This document shows positions 14,981 to 20,858 of a stretch of 20,858 nt of DNA, piece after piece. The DNA is from Chlamydiales bacterium (GTDB taxonomy: Bacteria; Chlamydiota; Chlamydiia; Chlamydiales; JAACFD01): NCBI GenBank assembly GCA_009937555.1, contig JAACFD010000010.1:1-20858 (forward strand), given 5' to 3'. A model generated the notes under the pieces. It ran no database searches and was not told where the DNA came from. It saw nothing but the letters and a program-made list of their open reading frames with translations. Position 1 is the stretch's first letter; each line of letters starts with the position of its first letter. A program made the translations under genes and the position numbers.

Positions 14981-15934
14981 ATGTCTGACCATCTATCAAC
15001 ACCTGTAAAACCACGCCCTGTAATACCTCCTCCACCAACTCACATCGACCCTGCTAAGCACCCCTCTACTCCCTCCAGTGCCGCTCTTGAAGCTCTTACT
15101 AGACTTGGAGATAACGTAAGACAGTCTCCACAACACCTATCAGAAGAAATAGATGGTGATTGGGTAGATCTAAGCCCTGGTAGAACTGATAGAACTCCTA
15201 GTGATGATTCAAGATCTGACAAAGAGGCAAAGGCTTCTTCAGAAAGTAAAGAAAGTGATACAAGCTCTAGCGGAGGGGTAATGGCCTACCTCAACTCTTT
15301 AATGCCCTGGTCGAGCCCTAGTAAAGCTGATTTAGCTCTAGCAAAAGAATTGGAGCTACAAAGAGCAAGAGAAGAAGCTGAAAAGCTAGAAGCTGCTCTA
15401 GAAAGAGAATTGGAGCTACAAAGGGCAAGAGAAGAAGCTGACAAAATAACAGCTGAAAAAGTAGCAGCTTCTAGAGAAATTGAAGAAGCTATCATAACTC
15501 TTAACGCTTCTTTAGAGCCTATTTTAAGATCTTTAGAAGAGCATTTAGCCTCTGAGCAAGCTATAAAAGAAACATTCACAGCTCTATTAGATAAAAAAGT
15601 AAGCCACTTCTTAGAAGGCGAAGACAGAGACAACTGGGGAGAATACCAAGCTTTTAAAACTAAGTATACAGCTGCAAAACCAAATGGGCATAGCTGGAAT
15701 GCAGATGTAAGCAAGGGTGAAAGGAAAAGACTTAATCAACAGCTAGGAGAGTGGAAGGCGATTGCCGAGAAACTTGTAGCAAAGTCTAATCAAGCTAAGA
15801 GAGAGCAATCTCAACCTATTAAAGAAGAGTTAAAAGAGGTACAAACTACCATTTCTAGGCTAGAAGAGGAAAAAGCTATTCTCCAAAGAAGCATTGAAAA
15901 AAAGCAAGCTGAGCTAGCAGCTCTTACAGCATGA
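14981..15934 (+). CDS. Pro-rich, coiled-coil protein of unknown function with internal repeat
   Basis: This is a 317-residue protein. The first 100 residues are disordered, with a Pro-rich start (PRPVIPPPPTHIDP, 11-24) and a Ser/Asp-rich tract (65-99). A short hydrophobic patch (VMAYLNSLMPW, 100-110) precedes a long coiled coil. Within the coiled coil, ELELQRAREEA occurs twice at 20-residue spacing (123 and 143). A globular-looking part with two tryptophans (DNWGEYQAFKTKYTA, HSWNADVSKGERK) and a final coiled coil ending ELAALTA follow. AAGGAG precedes the ATG, and a strong terminator follows the stop. I recognise no family. Its architecture is reminiscent of secreted chlamydial coiled-coil proteins, which is inference only. 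Confidence 0.8.
   Translation: MSDHLSTPVKPRPVIPPPPTHIDPAKHPSTPSSAALEALTRLGDNVRQSPQHLSEEIDGDWVDLSPGRTDRTPSDDSRSDKEAKASSESKESDTSSSGGVMAYLNSLMPWSSPSKADLALAKELELQRAREEAEKLEAALERELELQRAREEADKITAEKVAASREIEEAIITLNASLEPILRSLEEHLASEQAIKETFTALLDKKVSHFLEGEDRDNWGEYQAFKTKYTAAKPNGHSWNADVSKGERKRLNQQLGEWKAIAEKLVAKSNQAKREQSQPIKEELKEVQTTISRLEEEKAILQRSIEKKQAELAALTA
15347..15441 (+). repeat. Direct repeat, 35 bases at 60-base period inside the coiled-coil gene
   Basis: The 35-base segments at 15347-15381 and 15407-15441 differ at one position (agagca versus agggca). The near identity at the DNA level points to a recent internal duplication; selection on the coiled coil alone would not keep the synonymous sites so alike. 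Confidence 0.85.
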
Positions 15935-15959
15935 GCTCTTTCTAGATAAAAAATACCCT

Positions 15960-16003
15960 AAAAGCCTTATTATGTTTTTTCAATCTAATAAGGCTTTTTT
16001 TTT
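15960..16003 (+). terminator. Rho-independent terminator after the coiled-coil gene
   Basis: GCCTTATTA (15964-15972) pairs exactly with TAATAAGGC (15986-15994), extended by A-U pairs, and is followed by nine U. It is a textbook intrinsic terminator 25 bases past the stop at 15934. Confidence 0.93.
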
Positions 16004-16059
16004 ATACTCTCTTTAAACTACCGTAATAAAATGTGTCCCAAAAACTACGGGGATACACA

Positions 16060-17421
16060 ATGAGTGAGCCAGTTTCACTACAAGCTATAGGGTATTATCC
16101 TAACCATCTACCTGCACCCTATGAGTCAGATTCGGATAATACTCAAGCAAGCACTATCACAAAAGCAGGGCCTTCACTCGTCCTGGCACTAATCAGCACA
16201 ATAGTACTTAGAGAACTACAAAGCTCTATTTACCACTCTCCCCCTTCTCCTCCCCCTACAGAACCTATTGAAGAAGTTTTTGAGCATATTAAAACTGGTG
16301 ATCGCTACCGACTTAAAGCAGCTCTAAGTAAAAATATATGTCATAAAATTCGAGCTGACCATTTAAATGCTCCTTATATATACGCAGCTCTAAATAATCG
16401 TCCTGCTACTCTAGAGCTGACAGCAAGCAAATTATCAAAAAGAGAGAAATTACATTACGACTTTTTAGTAGATGCTATTGTAGTAGTTCATATTTGGAAA
16501 TATAACAAACCCATTACCCTACTTGGAAAAAAAAGAGAATTAATGGGAGCTTATTCCCCTATTTTTTTAGAAACTATTGTTAATCTATCAAGTAAGTGGC
16601 TTGCTAGAAAACTTAGCAGCTGCTCAAACAGCAAAGAAAGCTTTTATCTTAGTTTTTCAAAAAGTATAGCTAGAGCTACTTGCAGCTCATCAAGATCACC
16701 TGAGCTTCTCTTAAAACGCATTACTAGAGGTGAAGTAACATCTATAGCAACAGGCTGGGATGAGCATGAGGTTAATATAAGCTTCTTTCGTAGTAATACT
16801 ACCCTTTACATGTCACTGACAAATAGAGGGTATAAAGGAGAGGAAGGAATTGCTATATACTATGGAGACTTTCACACTGCCTTAAATCACTTACCTGAAG
16901 CTCTAGAAAAGTTTGCCAAAGAAGACGAGAAGGCCTCTAATGAAGCTTTTATCTGCAAAGAAGCTACTTCTCTTCTTGGGTTAAAAAAAGGCTTAAGTAT
17001 CCCACATAAAAAACAAAGTGATGATAACTGTTGCTGGATTAGCTCTATTACTGGAGCTCATGCCCAAATGCTTTTCTGTAATATGGAAGTAGATGGCAGA
17101 TTTTGCCAGATCATGCATGACCTTATAGTAGATAAAAACATTAAATTTACAGATATGAGCTACTTAAAGAATGAGCTAAACTACCTGCGTAATGCCTATA
17201 AAACATTCAAACGGTCTATCATGACTCAGAGTTTTCATTTATTTTATGAAAAACACAAGCAGAGACGCGCTGCAAAAGCAATTATCTTACACATTAAGAA
17301 AAAGAGTTATCAACAGCGCCTAAAAGTAAAACTAGCCTCTAAAAGACAGCAAATAATACGCATGGAAGATATTATGATACCTCCCGGTAAGCTAAACTTA
17401 ATTATGCCTGGACACTATTAA
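16060..17421 (+). CDS. Unknown protein with a possible clan-CE-like cysteine-protease core
   Basis: This 453-residue protein has a disordered, Pro-rich N-terminus (residues 1-70, with HSPPSPPPTEP) interrupted by a hydrophobic stretch (LVLALISTIVL). The central region contains, in order, TGWDEHEVNISFF (His236), a strand ending LTNRG (Asn255), YYGDF (Asp270) and KKQSDDNCCWISS (Gln319, Cys324, Cys325, Trp326). The order His, Asn/Asp, Gln, Cys is that of clan CE enzymes (Ulp1, YopJ and bacterial deubiquitinases), in which Gln lies five or six residues before Cys. A basic helical tail follows (KHKQRRAAKAI...). This is a motif-level suggestion, not a recognised family hit. I start at the ATG at 16060, where GGGGA lies upstream; a GTG nine codons earlier is open. 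Confidence 0.7.
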   Translation: MSEPVSLQAIGYYPNHLPAPYESDSDNTQASTITKAGPSLVLALISTIVLRELQSSIYHSPPSPPPTEPIEEVFEHIKTGDRYRLKAALSKNICHKIRADHLNAPYIYAALNNRPATLELTASKLSKREKLHYDFLVDAIVVVHIWKYNKPITLLGKKRELMGAYSPIFLETIVNLSSKWLARKLSSCSNSKESFYLSFSKSIARATCSSSRSPELLLKRITRGEVTSIATGWDEHEVNISFFRSNTTLYMSLTNRGYKGEEGIAIYYGDFHTALNHLPEALEKFAKEDEKASNEAFICKEATSLLGLKKGLSIPHKKQSDDNCCWISSITGAHAQMLFCNMEVDGRFCQIMHDLIVDKNIKFTDMSYLKNELNYLRNAYKTFKRSIMTQSFHLFYEKHKQRRAAKAIILHIKKKSYQQRLKVKLASKRQQIIRMEDIMIPPGKLNLIMPGHY

Positions 17422-17431
17422 AACAATAATA

Positions 17432-18370
17432 CTACTCTTTAACAGCAGCTCTGCTATTTTCTAGAGGCAGTTGAAAAAGCATAGAGTTCTTATCGCCAGA
17501 AGATGGTGTTAATAAGGTTTGAGGGTAATTACCTGACCATTTTTTAATAGACTCATACTGTATTAGCTCTTGGGTTATTGACTTTGCAATCTCTCTATTT
17601 GCTTCAGCTACAGCAGTAGCTTCTTTTTGAATTTGATAAGCTTTTGCATCAGCTTCTATCTCTCTTTTTCTAGCTTCTCCCTCAGCCTCTATACGTTTAT
17701 TTTTCTTATTCTGCTCTTGTTGCTTTTCTACCATAGCTAGGCGCTGCTCTTCTTGCTTGGCAAGTTGTACATCTTCTATTTTCTTCTTTACTAATGGGGG
17801 CAGGTCAATATTCCTTAATTGAACACCGTTTAGTACAAAAGGAATCTCTTCAAACTTCTTATTTAAACGGTTGTTAAGTTCAGCTGCGATTAAAGTACGG
17901 TTCATGGCAATTTCTTCAGCTTGATAGTTAGCCACTACATCACGGATAATATCTCGTAAAAGAGGGTTGATTAGCTTATTGAAATAGTTGTCTCCATATC
18001 GACTGAGGATCCACTTAGCCTTTTCTTTTACTGGAGAAAATTGAATTGTTAACTCAAGTCCAATTTGTAGATTTTTACTATCTAACACTTCCACTTTAGG
18101 CTTTGTTATCAAGCCATTTTTAGATTCTCTTTCCTTGTCCCCTACATACTGAGCGGTCTGCATCTTTATATCAAAAACATACACCTTCTGTACAAATGGG
18201 ATCTTAAAGTTAAGGCCAGGTAAGCTTGGGTCTTCTGCATAATCTCCAAAGGTTGATAACACCCCAACAGTTCCAGATTCTATAGTGAAAACAGATAAGC
18301 TCAAAATAAGAGCAAGTAAAATACCAAAAAAAGCACTTAATACGGCTGCAGGGTTAGGGTTTGCTTTCAC
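17432..18370 (-). CDS. SPFH/prohibitin-domain membrane protein
   Basis: This 312-residue protein has one N-terminal membrane helix (about 8-30, AVLSAFFGILLALILSLSVF), then an SPFH domain (about 30-200) starting IESGTVGVLSTFG and LPGLNFKIPFVQKVYVFD, and then a charged coiled coil (about 200-270, KKKIEDVQLAKQEEQRLAMVEKQQEQ). This is the prohibitin/HflC architecture: an oligomeric ring in the inner membrane that scaffolds lipids or controls an AAA protease such as FtsH. No HflK-type partner is adjacent, so a prohibitin-like stand-alone ring is more likely than HflC. The start is a GTG with AAGGAG seven bases upstream. It is convergent with the preceding gene (10-base gap). Confidence 0.87.
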   Translation of the reverse strand: MKANPNPAAVLSAFFGILLALILSLSVFTIESGTVGVLSTFGDYAEDPSLPGLNFKIPFVQKVYVFDIKMQTAQYVGDKERESKNGLITKPKVEVLDSKNLQIGLELTIQFSPVKEKAKWILSRYGDNYFNKLINPLLRDIIRDVVANYQAEEIAMNRTLIAAELNNRLNKKFEEIPFVLNGVQLRNIDLPPLVKKKIEDVQLAKQEEQRLAMVEKQQEQNKKNKRIEAEGEARKREIEADAKAYQIQKEATAVAEANREIAKSITQELIQYESIKKWSGNYPQTLLTPSSGDKNSMLFQLPLENSRAAVKE

Positions 18371-18551
18371 TAGACTTCTCCTTAATTTAGTTATACATCA
18401 AAACTTGAGTTACTTGTAGATAAGGGTGACGATAACTGCGTCTTTCTTTTTCTAGCAAGAGAATTTATTCCTCTTGAAATTAGCACCTTGATTTTTTTTA
18501 CTGTCTGATTCAAATTGCTAATAACAGTTATATAAAAAAATATGGTGCCCT

Positions 18552-19106
18552 ATGAAGCCTTTCTATTACTTCGGTATGTTAATCGTTTTTATTTCTTTAA
18601 GCGCTTGTACGTCAGGAACTCGTCACATCACCCTGGACTACCAAGCCTTAAAAAAGCCCCACACAGACAAAGAAATAAGTGTGTATGTACAAAAATTCAA
18701 AGATGAGAGAGAGGATAAAAATTACGTAGGAAAAGCCAAAAACTTTATCACCCCTCACCTTGCAAGTGTAGAAACAAAAACTAATGTTTCAAGCTGGATG
18801 ACAAAAGCTTTAAAAGAGGAGCTTAGACAGGCAGGCTTTACTATTAGCGAAGACCCTACTACCCCCTATCATGTCTCAGGAAAAATCCTTAAAGTTTTTT
18901 CTGAAGCTTCTTTAAATTATGAAGGAGAAATAGAGGCCTATATAGCGGTGAAGATTAATAAAAAAGTTGTACTAGATAAAGTATACTACTTCACAGCAAA
19001 AGAGCTTAATATGAGAGGGGCACCTGAGTATTTTAAGAAAAACCTAGAAGACTCTCTAAGAGGCCTTCTAGGTCAAATAATTCAAGATGTTGATCGTAAA
19101 ATTTAA
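18552..19106 (+). CDS. Lipoprotein, YajG-like
   Basis: This is a 184-residue protein with a lipoprotein signal: basic start, hydrophobic core (YFGMLIVFISL) and lipobox LSAC with Cys19 as the acylated residue. The mature part has VYVQKFKDEREDKNYVGKAKN, then SWMTKALKEELRQAGFTI and YHVSGKILKVF. This order resembles the YajG (Lipoprotein_16) family, in which a GKAKN-type loop is followed by an ALxxELxxAGF helix. Family members are outer-membrane lipoproteins with no settled function. The Shine-Dalgarno site is weak. It is divergent from the SPFH gene, with about 180 bases between them. The lipoprotein call is secure; the YajG relation is moderate. Confidence 0.82.
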   Translation: MKPFYYFGMLIVFISLSACTSGTRHITLDYQALKKPHTDKEISVYVQKFKDEREDKNYVGKAKNFITPHLASVETKTNVSSWMTKALKEELRQAGFTISEDPTTPYHVSGKILKVFSEASLNYEGEIEAYIAVKINKKVVLDKVYYFTAKELNMRGAPEYFKKNLEDSLRGLLGQIIQDVDRKI

Positions 19107-19132
19107 GAAAGGACTTTCTTCTACTCTAGCAA

Positions 19133-20416
19133 TCAACTAGGCTCTTGATGAGGCGAATAAACCTGCCTTGCTGAATATATGAGCCACTGATTTATATCTT
19201 CAAGAGTATTTACTATTCTGTTTGAGAGTCCAGCGCCAATAAAAATAGAGGCAATACTAACTAAAGTACTTTTATGGTTTGAAAGACCAGCTTTAGCTAG
19301 AGCTATTTCTATAAAACTTCTTGCAAAAGTACTTTCAACAGCTTGAGCACTTCTGTAAGCTAACATCTCTGTGACTCTTACTGCTCCACCTTTGTTATAG
19401 GCCAGATATAAATTACCTGCTTCATAGGCTATAGATGTGGCTCCTAGCATAATATTTTTTGTTGAGATATTCTTCAGATCAGCTCTTTTTCCAGCATAGC
19501 AACAAGCGCAAAATATTTTATAGGGCACTACATATTGAGCTCTATAAAAACCAAGGTAATTGGAAAGAAGGGGAAGCATGAGTAAAAGCATTTTTTCAGT
19601 TCCACTTAGAAAGTTTTTAGCTTCCTCATTTTCTTCAAAATACTTAAGGATTTTTTCTTTAGATTCTGGAGAGGTTAGTTCTATAAGCTTTAGAGCAAGC
19701 CTAGTAAATAACCTTATCATGTCTTTGTTATCCGCACTTTTAATCGATATCGTTTCTAAAACTTCACATAGAATATCTTGTAAGCTATCTAAATTTTCAG
19801 AGTAAGCATCTAGATTTTCTTTAAGCTCTTGATCCTCTGTATTTTTACTAAAATAAACCTCTGATTTCTCACGAGCTATAGCAGCGATAAAACTGTTTAC
19901 AACACTAATAAATTCTTTTACATCTTTATACATTTTATAGAGAGGTTCTAAGCGGATACTCTCTGGAGATAAAGTTACCTTACTATCAGAATCAGTTACT
20001 GAAACCTCTGTATTATCAGAAAACTCATCATCACCTTTAAATAACTTGCTAATATCCTCCCCAAAGTTGTCTTCTTCTTCTTCTGGATTAAGCGGAGAAC
20101 TTTCTTCTTTAGCAAGACCTTCTTTCTCAACTTCTAGCATCAGAGTTCTAGAACCTAGTTCATTAATTTTAAGTACTAGCCCGTCCATAAGAGCTGTTTT
20201 TAAATAAGTGGTAATGATAGTAGCTAGAGGAGCTAAGGTAGAATCAGAGTTCGCTATATTACATAGCTCAGCGACAGCCTTGTATGAGTTTTCTCTACTA
20301 TCTAAAAGAGATATTTCTGCTGCTCTAGCAGAATTTTTTCCAAAAGCGCTATCAGTCATAGCTCTGACTTCATCTGCTGTATACTTCTTAGGTCTAATAG
20401 GGAAGTTATCAATCAT
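19133..20416 (-). CDS. Acidic protein of unknown function with hydrophobic C-terminal segments
   Basis: I do not recognise this 427-residue protein. The N-terminal 95 residues are helical, and an acidic disordered tract follows (about 104-145, with PEEEEDNFGED and DDEFSDNTEVSVTDSD). The middle is helical and charged. From about residue 270 hydrophobic stretches appear (KMLLLMLPLLSNYLGFY, then a Gly/Ala-rich segment and VSIASIFIGAGL), which could be membrane-associated or core helices. AAGGG about seven bases upstream supports the ATG. It is convergent with the lipoprotein gene (26-base gap, with a small AAGAAAG/CTTTCTT hairpin). The acidic-linker-plus-helical layout resembles the coiled-coil proteins earlier in the window, but I find no shared motif. 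Confidence 0.78.
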   Translation of the reverse strand: MIDNFPIRPKKYTADEVRAMTDSAFGKNSARAAEISLLDSRENSYKAVAELCNIANSDSTLAPLATIITTYLKTALMDGLVLKINELGSRTLMLEVEKEGLAKEESSPLNPEEEEDNFGEDISKLFKGDDEFSDNTEVSVTDSDSKVTLSPESIRLEPLYKMYKDVKEFISVVNSFIAAIAREKSEVYFSKNTEDQELKENLDAYSENLDSLQDILCEVLETISIKSADNKDMIRLFTRLALKLIELTSPESKEKILKYFEENEEAKNFLSGTEKMLLLMLPLLSNYLGFYRAQYVVPYKIFCACCYAGKRADLKNISTKNIMLGATSIAYEAGNLYLAYNKGGAVRVTEMLAYRSAQAVESTFARSFIEIALAKAGLSNHKSTLVSIASIFIGAGLSNRIVNTLEDINQWLIYSARQVYSPHQEPS

Positions 20417-20858
20417 AAATAACCCTTCTTTTTTTTGCTTTAATACTTAAAGTTAATTTATCAGTAAAATTTGGGATGAGATGATAACAGGTTCTTTTTA
20501 TATTAAAAAGTTTAAACATCTCATTTACAATAAATTAATATATGCCCAACAAAACCTTAACAGACTAAAATAGCCTCGTTTAAGATAGGGATAAAGGGCT
20601 GCTTCTCTAGAATTAAACAGGGAATCTATTAAGAAATATTAGCAATAAGTTTTGTCATAAATAATATGTTTTGCTAGCATTGGTTCTGATTAGCGTACTT
20701 ATGTATCACGCAAGGTTACAAGTTATGAAAATATCAACCTCTAAAACTTCTATCAAGCTAGTTTACTCACAGCTTAACCTTTCATCACCATCTCGTTGGC
20801 GAAGCTGGCGATAGTTTCATTTTATTCTATTTTATTTTTGAAATTCTTCTTTTAGAAA
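20417..20858. other. Right-end interval without a confident gene
   Basis: The interval contains the upstream region of the leftward gene and then AT-rich sequence. A 37-codon rightward frame (20701-20814) ends in SPSRWRSWR and has AAGG upstream of an internal ATG at 20725. It is too short and unlike its surroundings to call a gene. The segment around 20785-20813 is noticeably more GC-rich than the flanks and could be the end of a decayed gene or element. Confidence 0.5.

Noticed and set aside
15286..15714. A 142-codon leftward frame opposite the coiled-coil gene
   Set aside because: It is antisense to a gene with a good ribosome site and terminator; the Ser/Leu/Ala composition is what the complement of Glu/Lys/Ala-rich coding produces.
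19105..19120. Small AAGAAAG/CTTTCTT hairpin between the lipoprotein and its convergent neighbour
   Set aside because: Seven weak pairs with a two-base loop and no U-run are too little to call a terminator.
1..20858. tRNA, rRNA, CRISPR arrays and intact insertion sequences
   Set aside because: I looked for T-loop-like GGTTCRA strings, regularly spaced repeats and transposase motifs on both strands and saw none that held up by eye; a covariance-model scan would be decisive.

Overview
The window is a gene-dense, AT-rich bacterial segment with low-GC codon use, short intergenic gaps and ordinary Shine-Dalgarno sites. A few recognisable housekeeping genes are mixed with many Ser/Pro-rich, acidic or coiled-coil proteins of unknown function. 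One protein resembles a eukaryotic prostaglandin E synthase 2 and another resembles a class-3 lipase. This mix is what I would expect from a host-associated intracellular bacterium. An environmental chlamydia (Simkania, Rhabdochlamydia or Parachlamydia type) is my best guess, but it is inferred from style and no marker gene proves it.

Layout. At the left edge is the start of a leftward gene (1-83) that may be a membrane channel. It is divergent from a GT2 rhamnosyltransferase-like gene (280-1206). A 730-base stretch without genes follows and contains one strong GC-rich hairpin. Next come a leftward Glu/Leu/Phe/Val-type dehydrogenase (1939-3171) and a rightward unknown gene (3294-4025). A compact leftward unit follows: promoter (4507-4536), structured leader, 75-residue membrane protein and terminator (4090-4540). 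It is followed by the mPGES-2-like glutaredoxin/GST protein (4559-5284). A coiled-coil gene split by an exact 14-bp tandem duplication lies at 5478-6691. A lipase-like protein lacking its nucleophilic serine is at 6836-7777. A cysteine-cluster protein (7849-8412), a LysE-family exporter (8440-9099) and exonuclease III (9221-9985) complete the leftward run.

The middle holds an unknown gene overlapping an ABC-F ATPase of the Uup type (10079-12666) and a second LysE/ArgO-family exporter (12751-13377). The right half has a membrane-anchored TPR protein (13382-14749), a Pro-rich coiled-coil protein with an internal 60-bp repeat and a clear terminator (14981-15934), and a protein with a possible clan-CE-like His...Asn...Gln...Cys arrangement (16060-17421). 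It ends with an SPFH/prohibitin-like membrane protein (17432-18370), a lipoprotein (18552-19106) and an acidic protein of unknown function (19133-20416). The last 440 bases hold no confident gene.

How the genes fit together. The dehydrogenase and two amino-acid exporters suggest amino-acid catabolism and efflux, while exonuclease III and Uup are nucleic-acid and ribosome maintenance functions. The remaining unknown proteins, many starting MS with Ser/Pro-rich disordered N-termini, look more like secreted or host-facing factors than metabolic enzymes. I see no tRNA, rRNA, CRISPR array or intact mobile element.
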